Shown one piece after another: positions 31,690 to 41,350 of a stretch of DNA of 64,000 bases. This DNA comes from Oopsacas minuta. Its lineage: Eukaryota > Porifera > Hexactinellida > Lyssacinosida > Leucopsacidae. The first letter of the stretch is position 1. Each line of letters opens with the position of its first letter. Location of the stretch: assembly GCA_024704765.1 (NCBI GenBank), contig JAKMXF010000339.1:1-64000 (forward strand), read 5' to 3'. The notes below the pieces were generated by a model that worked only from the letters and a program-made list of their open reading frames with translations, made no database searches and was not told the DNA's origin. Position numbers and translations under genes: made by a program.

Positions 31690-32826
31690 CCCGTCTGTCA
31701 CTTGGCATACACATTCCCGAAAATATCTGCTATATTTCTATAGACCAATCCAATATCAGTTTTAGGCTCATATTGGTCTTTTAGTGTTGAAATACATAAT
31801 CAGTATGGTGGAGTTAGAAGGAAGAGACCTCATCCGCAAATTATCCAATGCGGGGTTACAAGCGGTAGCGAAATACATCAATGAACAGCTATCCCGAGGA
31901 GCACTGTTTTACGCATATTAGCCTAATTTCGTCAGGGCAGTGATATACAGAGGAAATCAGGAACCGGAAAATGGAGAAAATTACATGTGAACGATGCTAG
32001 ATCTCTTGTAAGCCTGGTAAATCCGAATCGCAAGATGTCCATACGAAAATTGGCCTGTCGATTCAATCATCTTCGTCACAAAAGTTTGTCACATGAGACG
32101 ATCAGGAAGGAATTACAGAGGAGAGGGTACACCCACAAGGTTGCAAGGAGTATTCATATGCAAACAGATAGACACAAACAACAATGAGCATTGTGGGCTA
32201 AGAATAACAATCAAACTGACTGCGGGTAAGTTGTTTTTAGCGATGACATGACAATTTGGCTAGCTAGTGGCAGAATAAGGCTGTGGTGCAAAGGGAGCAA
32301 CAAGCGGTCAAGCAAAGCAACAAAAATAGTCCAAAATTACATGTTTGGCGAGCAATTTCTGCTCATGAGACCTTCCGTTGAAGTTTTAGGCAGAACCTCA
32401 CCGGAGAATTATATACAAACATCCTAAACGAGTGTCTGATTACACAAGCTCAGATATTGTACTCTGAAGGCTGGGTCTTTCAGGAAAACAACGACCCAGA
32501 GCACACGTCAAAGGTTTGCTAAGATATTCCGTGAAAGTCATGATATATTTCGTATAGAATGGCCAGCTTGTGGCTCAGATCTAAACCCGATCGAAAATTT
32601 GGGGGCTTGGATCAAACATCAGATCGGTTTGAACCCTCCTCGAAATCATAGTCGACTTGAAGAAACCCTTCTTTCTATTTGGGATTCTTTAGAACCCGAA
32701 TTTTTGAGACCTTATTGGCAATCTATGCCAAAACGTCAGAAGTTAGTGATACAAAGTAATGGCTTTAATCAAATATTAGTCTATAGACACGTTGTAGTAA
32801 ATCTAGTCGTATTTCGAGGCTTGTGA
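31690..32826 (+). pseudogene. Tc1-family element relic with altered second aspartate
   Basis: The left end CCCGTCTGTCACTTGG follows a TA and resembles the CAGTCTGTCARCTTG end of the Tc1 at 6224. The transposase starts MVELEGRDLIRKLSNAG at 31805, with RSGTGKWRKLHV-like linker residues, MSIRKLACRFNHLRHKSLSH, VVFSDDMTIWLASGRI (first aspartate), FQENNDPEHTSK (second; normally QEDNDPKHT, so asparagine replaces aspartate) and SDLNPIENLGAWIKHQIGL. The end is WQSMPKRQKLVIQSNGFN. Several slips and stops are present. The right terminal repeat is not visible. It is closest in sequence to the relic at 6341-7316. Confidence 0.82.
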
Positions 32827-33841
32827 TGATTATCTTTTAGAAACTTAGGATGAAGACATAGTCTCAATTTCATCTTGTCACACTGTAGCTCGTTCCCATC
32901 CAGTTTTAATTGCGGTATTAATTCTGTCACAGGCGCAGTATAGCCTAATCTTTTGTGCAGTTGCAGCCACCATATCAGTTCTATTCTCAGTTGTAGCAGG
33001 AGTATTAGTTGGGTCACAATGAACTTCGGTTAAGGCTTGGTCTGGTTCAAACTCAATATTATCAGATGTCTTGCTTTTGGGAAAACCTTGCAGGCATATT
33101 TCGCGGTTGAGGGACCATAATTCCTTGCCACTTCCGCTTTCAACGTCTATTTCCTGGGAAAATTATTTGCGATGATTTTCGTACCAAATTACAAGATTTT
33201 AAGATTCGTCCCTTAATTGATGGATCTATGCCCTTGTTGCTAGCGCCATCCCTCGCCTATGTTCCAAATTAACATACTATGCTCATAATTATCACATTCT
33301 TTACTAAAGTCAGTGTGGTTATAATGTAGTTTGTGCAAATTGGGTTCCAGCACTGATTCCCAATCTATTTTTCATATTGGCTAAAGGAATATCCATATGA
33401 AATACGTGCATTGTTAAGCCCATCATGCACAATGCAACTTAATTGATTGCGACTGTTGTATGCAACAAAATTGCATCGTGTATGGTAGGCTTTAGGTTAT
33501 ATTATACCTGTATATGATTTGACTGAAATTCCCAACAATTCAATTGTCATAGTATATGAATTTGAATATACGTGCTACTCGTCGTATAGATAATCGTTGA
33601 TAGTAACTTGATATCACTATGATTTTCTATCACTAATGAAAATCTACATTCCTTTGAACAAATTATACTCAAGTTACACGGTGCAATAAAATGTTGACCA
33701 CAAACAACCACATAATCTAAGCTTTAATTATGTCGTTTAAGTAAAAAGCATTCCAAAAATGTGAATGGGTTGTAATGTATGTTAGTATAAAAAGACCATT
33801 CGTACATTAATTTGTAATATACTATTATCATTCAAACCACA
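32827..33841. other. Unassigned spacer
   Basis: No recognised coding sequence; the frame 33017-32781 on the minus strand lacks motifs. A GGTGCAATAAAATG stretch near 33680 might be the left end of the Merlin element, but no convincing mate is visible. Confidence 0.4.
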
Positions 33842-34768
33842 ATGGACTATACAATATTACTCGAACCCTCGATTATTCCTGGCATTTCAGCAAGCGTATT
33901 ACTGTCTGATCTCTTTCTGTTGTCTTCTTCTCTGGAAAATACTATTGATTAGCTTAAGTATAATGGCTTGTTACCACAAGGAGTCCAGTGCAGATGTGGC
34001 TCAATAATGTATGTTGGTGTATCTACCGATTCTAAGGACAATAAGAAATGGAGATGTAGAACGTGCAAGACAACCGGTTCACTTCGTTATGAGTCCTTCA
34101 ATAAGGGTTCAAACCGATCTCTTCCCTCGCTATTGCAGTTTTTGTATTTTTGGAGTGAAGATATACAGTCACACGTATTTCTTGAGAAACAATTGCAATG
34201 GTCCCCGAATACTGTTGTGGACTGGAATAATTTTGTGAGAGATATTTGCATTGAGGATCTAATAATAAATCAGGAGCCAATAGGCGGACTCGGTATAGTG
34301 ATGGAGATTGATGAATCGAAATTTGTGAGACGAATATTTAACCGTGGTAGATTACTCACTGGTCAATGGGTTTTCAGTATGTATCAGCAAGGTACTGATA
34401 ACGTTCTGATGATTCAAGTTCCCCATCGCTCAGGTGCAACCCTACTTCCCATCATTCAGCGATATGTATTACCTGGAACTACCATCCACTCAGACGAATA
34501 GGCTGCTTACAATGTTGTCCCAGTTGCAGGCTACGATAATCGCACTGAGAACCACTCTAAGAATTTTGTGGATCCAATTGATGGTGCCCATACACAAGGG
34601 ATAGAAAACGCTTAGGGTATGGTCAAGAAGAGGCAAAGAAGAGGCCAAACAACAAATCCTGATTTGCTAGAATCCAAGCTTATCGAGTCTTGTTGGAGAA
34701 TAAAGAACAAAGGAAACATCCTAAACAGCATCGTCAAGTGCATTAGAGAATTATATCCTGTTGTGTAA
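33842..34768 (+). pseudogene. Merlin (ISXO2/IS1016-like) transposase with three in-frame TAG codons
   Basis: One reading frame of 309 codons runs from ATG 33842 to TAA at 34766-34768, interrupted only by TAG at 33950, 34499 and 34613. A zinc-ribbon-like CRCGSIMYV...KWRCRTCKT lies near 33990-34070. The ISXO2-type DDE domain follows: IVMEIDESKFVRRIFNRGRL (first aspartate), GQWVFSMYQQGT, RSGATLLPIIQRYVLPGTTI, HSDE-stop-AAYN (second aspartate), NHSKNFVDP, and GAHTQGIENA-stop-G (third acidic residue). Two TAGs sit where Merlin proteins have tryptophan (SDEWAAY; IENxW), and the first fits tryptophan too. No frameshifts are seen, so this copy is younger or better kept than its neighbours. Terminal repeats were not found. 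Confidence 0.88.
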
Positions 34769-35601
34769 TTTGGTTGTCGATATATATAGTATTACTTTGT
34801 TAAGAATAGTTACATTATACACTTACATCACATACTTGCTAAATGTTAGCATAAGCTATTCTAAGGGATATTGGAGCAAAATGCGCCCGTAATGTCTCGA
34901 ATAACTGCCCCTAGGAATAGGGTGGCTTGAAATAAATACTCACCCCGGCTAACATTAGAAGTTATGAAGTGTTGTTAACAGATTACTTGTTGTGTACTGT
35001 TAGTGACATACTATTATTAGCTGTGAACAGTAACAATTGCAACTTCCGTTGGACAATAACAGCTATTGCCGGGCTGTTTCTATTCCTGTCGTATTGATGT
35101 CGTGATCCCTGTATAAGCGCAGGAAGTATTTCAAATCATACATATTTACAAATAACTTTTACACAAGCGAGCTGAAGAACTAGTTCAAAGAAGAGATTAC
35201 TATTAGCAGACAGTTTACATGCAAACGGACCGAAACAATAATAAATAGAAAGTCCCACTGAAACAATTCAACTTGTGCAGTTCACATCAGCCCAGACCCA
35301 GGGGCAACCATGACACTAGCTAATCCCGTTCCTATATCGCCAGCGTATAGACTCAAAGGTCCCTAAAACAGCAAACGCGTTTGCACCTGGATAACAACAT
35401 GAATGCTAAGTTAGATCCGGTCATTTGTAGCTAGAAAATAGGTGAATGAACGTATTAATTATGAAGGTTGTAGCAGACTGGTTTTGTTGCTTATAGGGTT
35501 TCTGAAACCAGTGCGATACAATTAGAAGCAAGGGGGCCAGTTCTACTTAGGTTAAATATATCAATTTGGAATATTTCTAAGCAACAAATGAATCCTAGTT
35601 A
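34769..35601. other. Unassigned spacer
   Basis: No coding similarity recognised. It is slightly richer in GC near 35050-35380 than the surroundings. Confidence 0.4.
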
Positions 35602-35772
35602 CAGGGTGTTCAATAAGTTCATGGAAAATTATATTTAGAGTAAGGAGTACCTAATGTTAGATTTAGCTATCAATTTATTAATCATATATTTATTGATTAA
35701 CTCAAACATTGTGATACAAGCAGCTATATTTAGAGCAATAATCAGATCTTTCCGCCAGTTGTTTGAAAAATA

Positions 35773-36061
35773 ATGAATTTTGAGAACTTAGAGAATCGAG
35801 TAGTCATTAAATTTCTCTGTATAAAAGGACTAAGCGCTACTGAAACGTTCAAAGAGATGAAAGATGTCCTCAAAGACAATGCCCTTAGCCAATCAATGGT
35901 TGCAAATGGCATGCAGAATTCAAACGTGGAAGAGAAAGCGAAAGTATTACAGATGACCCTCGCTCAGGAAGACCCACATTTTCTCTCCATCCAGAAACAA
36001 TCCAATCTATTGGTGGTGGTAGAGAACGATCACGATATATCGATCAGAAATATAGCTAATA
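35773..36061 (+). pseudogene. mariner transposase, N-terminal part
   Basis: MNFENLENRVVIKFLCIKGL starts at 35773, followed by SATETFKEMKDVLKDNALSQ (first HTH), a degraded linker and ENDHDISIRNIANRVN (second HTH). The reading stops being mariner at the target duplication GGGTAAAT (36062-36069) and resumes as DLSIGTIHSIIHDYLG at about 40997. The frame is open across this part apart from the weak GRP linker, which is eroded. Confidence 0.75.
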
Positions 36062-36069
36062 GGGTAAAT

Positions 36070-36240
36070 CGTGACCTATGTTATAATAAGGCCTGTTCAC
36101 TAGTGCGATTTTTGGACCATGGATGTCGTTTAAGTCCATTAAATTTTATTTTAAATAATCATGTATTTGATGGTATTAACCTAAATAGTGAACTTAAAAA
36201 TTGTTCTTAAGCGATTTTAAAGACCATGGATGTCGTTGAA
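36070..36240 (+). repeat. Left terminal inverted repeat of the P element
   Basis: It mirrors 40825-40990. The sequence GACCATGGATGTCG occurs twice inside it (near 36115 and 36222), a subterminal direct repeat. Confidence 0.8.
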
Positions 36241-36499
36241 GGCTTGTAAAAAGTATTTCTTAGAAATACATAATATTTATATTAATTTATGAATCAACCT
36301 TTTTGTTACATTCAATTTATTGAAACAATACATTTACGTACTCACCACCCGTTGTACCTTGTCCTCTTGTACTTTTATCCTAAGTTGTTTAAACAACTTA
36401 GCTTTTATCTCTGTAATGCCGCTTCTCCACTCTGCCCTATCAGTTATGTGCTTTTCTTTAATATACCTCTCGATTTCTCCTTTTTTATACTTTCAATTA

Positions 36500-39329
36500 G
36501 CTTGTCATGCCCAACAGGTGTTCTGCCCCCGATGCCGGAGTAATTACGCAGGAGAACCTTATATTCCAGTATTTAAGCTGCCAAATGGTCCACCTGATCT
36601 TGTCAATGGTTGGCTCGAGCGCTCTGTAGAGAAGGTATCAGAGACTTAAAGAATGTGTTTATGTGCTCAAAACATTTCCTCGACAAAGAAATTCATACCA
36701 GTTTTCTATCCATCAACCAGATGGAACATACTTAGAAGTACCAGCTAAGCCTAAATTGCAGAAGGATGCAGTGTCAAGATTTCTACCTGGATGTCCACTT
36801 CATCTCTCTTCATCATCTGACACCATACCTCCGAGATTTGATAGATCTTTGAGAGAACAGCGTTTGATTGATACTGCAATAAATGAGAGTCTATTACAGT
36901 ATAATCAAGACAAAGAACTTTTTCAGATTACCACACTGGAAGACTTGGTATCCAAAACGAAGCACTCGGGTTTGCCTAATCATTGGTTAGTTTGGTCTTC
37001 TGATGATAATTCCTTTAACTTACTCAAAGCTTCTATAACGAATAACAAGTGTGATTGCAATTAGATGCTCGATAACTATTACCGAAACATTACATACTAT
37101 GAGTTTTCACGAAGGTATACGCATTCCTCTTTCTCTCACTCAGATAAATGATATTCGTCAACTTAACGATCTGCTTAAGAAATTGAAAACCATTCTGCCC
37201 CTACTAATTCTCCTGACACATTCCAACACCATGTCAGAGAAGCAACCGGAAGCATTCGTAAAGCTATTGACTCCATTTCAACTGGAGGAGAATCTGGAAA
37301 CCAACAGCCTCTATTATCAAGTCTTCAGTTTATTCTATGCCAATTTGATAACGCTTTGATCGCGAAAACTATGAGGTGATACAACATCGAAACTCTTATC
37401 TTGTCCCTCAAATGCCAGCTTATCTCGCCAGTTTGTTATAGATATCTTCAATCCCTGGACTGTCTATCATTGCCGCACCTTTCTACTCTAAAGCGCTTAT
37501 ATTCCAATTTTGGTTTGGATTCTGACTTTACCAACTATCTCAAACAAACAGTCACTCAGTTTAACAAATGGGAACGAAATGTAGTGACTCAGATGGATGA
37601 AATTCATGTAAATCCACATTTACATCCAAAGAGGTAAGATTATTAGATCTTATTTGAGTCCTACTGATCCTGCAAACCCTTTTTGCCTTCATGATATCAA
37701 GTTTGTCCAAACTACGGTTCAGTATTGTCCGTTTACTGCCCTGTTCCAGCTCATCAGCTGAGGTACTCTTTCCTATCATCAAAGATGTTATTCGTGATGT
37801 TGAAGCATGTGGACTCTCTGGACACATTTTATGTACTGATAATTACCCAATGAACGTTAACACTTTCAAGTTATTTCCTTCCAGCCGACTTCTAGAGCAT
37901 ATTGTTCCTCACCCTATGGACTCAAACCGGCCATTGTTTTTGCTTTTTGACCTCGTTCATGTAATCAAATCGATATGTAATAACTGGCTAAACCAAAAAG
38001 ATTATAATAAAACATCCACTTATCCAGATTTTGAGAACATACAAGTTGCGAGCACTGCAGTTTTCGAAGAAATTCGCAAATTATATAAAAGTGACCAACA
38101 CTGTGTTGCTAAATTAGCTCCAAGATTAACCTCTAAAGGTGGTTGGCCTTCCACTTTAGAACGACAAAATGTTTCTTTAGCTTTAAGGATATTTGATGAA
38201 TCTACAGCCGCTGCATTAAACGTTAGCCACCAATCGCGATACCACACTTCTACAAATTCACAGACTGTAGACTTTATTGCCATTATTTGTAATGTTTGGA
38301 AGATATTCAACATCAATACTCCGGACAAGGATATCCTTCACAAAGATGAATTTTCAGTTCCACTTACCTACAATGATACCAGATTTATGTTCCTTCAACG
38401 TGTAGTTGATTGAGCTGAATGTTGGCGAGTCATGCCTGACAAAAGAGGTAAATTAAGTCCTCAAACCTTTACAAGTTTCCGTCACTCTTGTATTGCACTC
38501 CCGTGCATTGTAAACCATCTGACTGGAAATTGTGGCTATTCGTACGTCCTTTCTTCGTTCTTGCAAAATGATCCACTTGAGCATCATTTTGGCTTGTATA
38601 GGATGATGTCAGGAGCACAATACCACATTAGCTATTGCCAGGTCCTTGAAACAGAACGGAGAATAAAGTTGTCCAGCATACTCAAATTATTTCCGAAAAA
38701 GCCTGTAGAAGATAGCATATCACTTAAGAACTTCTTAGAATCGTGCTCATCCTCTTGTGACCAAGACTCCCATGCGTCTTTCAGCTTGGAGATGTATCTC
38801 TCGGCGATTCAGGGATATTCAGGGATAGAATTAAACAAGCAAATACTCCAATCACTCTCCTTTATAGCAGGCTACTCAGTGCATGCCTATTACAAACATT
38901 CTACTAAATGTCAATTATGTCTCTTATTCTTCACTGAAAACAAAGAAATGGAAATTGAAGAACCTTCAGATTCTTAATATCGATTAATTCAGATAATCGA
39001 CCGAGGCTCACTAAAATGGCCAAGTAGTGATGTCATAGATGCAATTATTACGCTATGGAAATTATTTTTCTATCGAGAGTCAACCAAGCATATTCAATAA
39101 CTTCATAACCGGTCCTTCTAGAAGTATCCTGATACAGTTGACAACAAGTCTTATAGAAGATGAACAAGCTGAAGTATGGAGAGTGATGTGTGACGAATGT
39201 GGTACACTCATGTGTGATGTATTAGCTAAACTATTGACCGCTACTTCAAACTGTCTTATATCAAATAAGATTAAGAACATGAATTCCCAGCTACCCTTGA
39301 AACCGTCTGTCGAAAATACTCAAAATTAA
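36500..39329 (+). pseudogene. P-element (THAP9-like) transposase, broken into frames
   Basis: A THAP zinc finger opens it: CPRCRSNYAGEPYIPVFKLP near 36520 and, after a slip, MCSKHF near 36658 complete the C2CH pattern. PAKPKLQKDAVSRFLPGCP follows. Next are LIAKTMRRYNIETL, TQMDEIHVNPHLHPKRG (first aspartate, near 37592), VEACGLSGHILCTDNYPMNV, LLFDLVHVIKSICNNWL (second, near 37947) and NDPLEHHFGLYRMMSGAQYH (catalytic glutamate, near 38575). The end is VWRVMCDECG-like sequence read AEVWRVMCDECGTLMCDV, finishing at 39329. Frame changes occur near 36640, 37360, 37640, 38413 and 38977. GTP-binding residues cannot be judged. It would be a P-type cut-and-paste transposase; all three acidic positions survive. 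Confidence 0.9.
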
Positions 39330-39514
39330 AGAAATTGAAGCCTAATTAAGTTATCACATACCACTCTCATAACGTACCTTTATTATTTTGTACAATTATC
39401 AGGCACATACTATTTGAAATATGCTTTGTATTAAACCCAATAATATTTTCTCTCATGGATTCATATTTTAGTTAATTTTCTCTAATTATAACATTTATTG
39501 TAAAAATAAGGACT

Positions 39515-40822
39515 TACGAAGGGCACTCGAAAAGATTTCACGTTGACCGACATATCAGATAATAATAATAAAATTGACTATTACATTTTCAAAATAATCT
39601 TCCTGACAATCTGTACATTTTTTCATTCTGGTAAACCAATTATCAAAACACTTTTCCACTCTTCTTTGGGTATGTCTCCGATCGCTTGGAAAAGTGCCCT
39701 TCTCAACTCCTCATTAGTCGAAAATCTCCTCACACGTAATTGATCTTTGAGTCTATGGAACAACCAGAAGTCGCAAGGGGCTAAATCAGGACTGTAGGGT
39801 GGGTGAGGTAATGTTTTGAGTCCAGAATTTTTTAATAACTCACGAGTTCTGATTGCCGTATACGATGATGCATTATCATGATGAAGAAGAATTCCTCTAA
39901 TGCCTGTCTTCTCCCGCTGTGACTCAATTGCTGTGATGACTTTGGGTAGGCACACTGTAGTGTACCAGTCGGCAGTAACAGTCTTTCTATCCTCGAGAGC
40001 AACAGTTTCGACAAACCCACTAGATCTGAAAAAAATCGCCCACATTTGTTTCCCAAGAGATCTCGCCCTCCGCACTTTGGTTGGAGGTGGGGCATCTTCT
40101 TCAACCCACTCCTTTGACATTCGCTTTGTTTCTGGATCATAATGGTATATCCATGTCTCATCACCTATAAGGATCACAGAAACAGCTCTTGAACTTCCAT
40201 TAACAAACCTTTTGAGCATAATTTTGAAAAGTCTATGCGGGATAATTTTTGCTGAAAGTTCAAAGAATGGGGGATCCATCGGACACACAACTTCCTGACA
40301 CAAAGCTCCTTGTGCAAAATGATATTAATTGTCCCCGATAATTACTCGGTTTCATAATCTAACTGAACGTACGTAATATGAGGATCTTTAGTAGTTAGAT
40401 CTAGCATTTCGTTAACATTATCATCATTATGTGAAATATTCGGTCTTCCTGAACGAGGGGCATCTTCAAGAACAAAGTTTCCGTGAATAATTTCCCTGTA
40501 CCATCGTTCAACTGTACTTAGAGAAAGAACTAGATCCGGGTAATGTTCCTGTAAATATTCATAGATTTCTACTCTTGTCCTCTGTAGTTTGAATAAGATC
40601 AATATCATTGCTCGAAAATCACGTTTTGTGAGATCTGATTTAGATTGAGATATGTTAGAAGCCATGTATACTAAAATTATCTAATTTATGAAAGTAGAAG
40701 AGATAAATGAATGAAAATTTCAAAGTAGAGTAATAAAATAAGTCTGAAAAGATGGATGCAGAAAAATATCCGACAGGTTGATGGTTCCATATCAAACGGC
40801 AAAAGTTTTCGAGTGCCCCTCG
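39515..40822 (-). mobile_element. DD34D mariner inserted in the P element
   Basis: The left end is CGAAGGGCACTCGAAAAG and the right end, reverse-complemented, CGAGGGGCACTCGAAAAC. TA lies at 39513-39514 and 40823-40824. The length is 1308 bp. The gene is on the minus strand. It separates the P-element body from its right terminal repeat. Confidence 0.92.
39565..40665 (-). pseudogene. mariner DD34D transposase with two frame breaks
   Basis: It starts MASNISQSKSDLTKRDFRAM at 40665. HTH and linker sequence follow (LVLSLSTVERWYREIIHGNF; EDAPRSGRPNIS). After a break at 40303-40342 the second frame runs RLFKIMLKRFVNG, LIGDETWIYHYDPETKRMS (first aspartate), MWAIFFRSSGFVETVAL, GILLHHDNASSYTAIRTREL (second) and HPPYSPDLAPCDFWLFHRLK (third, 34 residues on). 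A slip near 39640 leads to the ending MKKCTDCQEDYFENV. All catalytic residues are kept and only about two changes break the gene, so the copy is relatively young. Confidence 0.9.
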
Positions 40823-40824
40823 TA

Positions 40825-40990
40825 AATGCATCTATGGTCTTCAAAATCGCTTAAGAACAATTTTAAGTTCACGATTTGGGTGAATAACATCAAATACATA
40901 ATTATTTGAAATAAAATTTAATGGACTTAAACGACATCCATGGTCCAAAAGATCGCACTAGTGAACAGGCCTTATTATCACGTAGGTCAC
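40825..40990 (-). repeat. Right terminal inverted repeat of the P element
   Basis: It mirrors 36070-36240 and ends GGTCAC directly before GGGTAGAT. The nested mariner ends two bases to its left. Confidence 0.8.
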
Positions 40991-40998
40991 GGGTAGAT

Positions 40999-41340
40999 TT
41001 ATCAATTGGAACTATTCATTCGATCATTCATGACTATCTTGGGTTCAAGAAATACAAAGCAAAGTGGATACCAAAAACCTTATCTGAAGATCAAATGATG
41101 GCTAGACTGGAAATTAGCAAAAGCATGGTTGATTTGTATATGTCTGACCCAGAAGATTCCATGCGAGACTGATTACAGAAGATGAAACCTGGATATACTG
41201 CCATGACCCTTGCACTGTTAGCGGGGCTGCGGAATGGGGGCATGAAGATTCTCCAAAGCCCAAAGTACCCCGACTTGGTCACTGTCCAATGTCTAAGTCA
41301 AAGCTGATGCTATCAATATTCTGGGAAAAGCGAAGGGGAC
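40999..41340 (+). pseudogene. mariner transposase, C-terminal part
   Basis: It reads DLSIGTIHSIIHDYLGFKKY, then KAKWIPKTLSEDQ, ISKSMVDLYMSD and, after a slip, LITEDETWIYCHDP (first aspartate, near 41175), SPKPKVPRLGHCPMSKSKLM and LSIFWEKRRGHVA. This is the middle of a mariner protein. The second and third catalytic blocks are not found downstream. It continues the N-terminal part that ends at 36061. Confidence 0.78.
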
Positions 41341-41350
41341 ATGTTGCTTA

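Larger units (their letters stand above)
36070..40990 (+). mobile_element. P-superfamily (THAP-type) transposon
   Basis: The ends match as inverted repeats: the left begins CGTGACCTATGTTATAATAA and the right, reverse-complemented, CGTGACCTACGTGATAATAA. Similarity continues for about 165 bases, although the outermost base is uncertain. The flanks are GGGTAAAT (36062-36069) and GGGTAGAT (40991-40998), an 8-bp duplication with one difference, the length known for P elements. A mariner at 39515-40822 sits just inside the right terminal region. Without it the element is about 3.6 kb. Confidence 0.88.
35602..41350 (+). mobile_element. mariner relic split by a P element
   Basis: The left end CAGGGTGTTCAATAAGTTCA follows TA at 35600-35601 and looks like a mariner terminal repeat. 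The transposase runs on the plus strand in two parts separated by the P element at 36070-40990. No right terminal repeat is visible after about 41340, where coding fades out, so the right end is approximate. Confidence 0.75.

Noticed and set aside
33842-34768. An alternative genetic code with TAG as tryptophan
   Set aside because: TAG, TGA and TAA all act as interruptions across many relics, and the intact 640-codon exon uses standard codons, so local G-to-A change is simpler.
34970-35500. Possible retroviral-type LTR (TGTT start, TATA-like stretch)
   Set aside because: No paired LTR, primer-binding site, polypurine tract or gag/pol reading is visible in the window.
37561-37827. Minus-strand frames across the P transposase (also 38020-38328, 39080-39280) as genes
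   Set aside because: They are shadows of the plus-strand P transposase.
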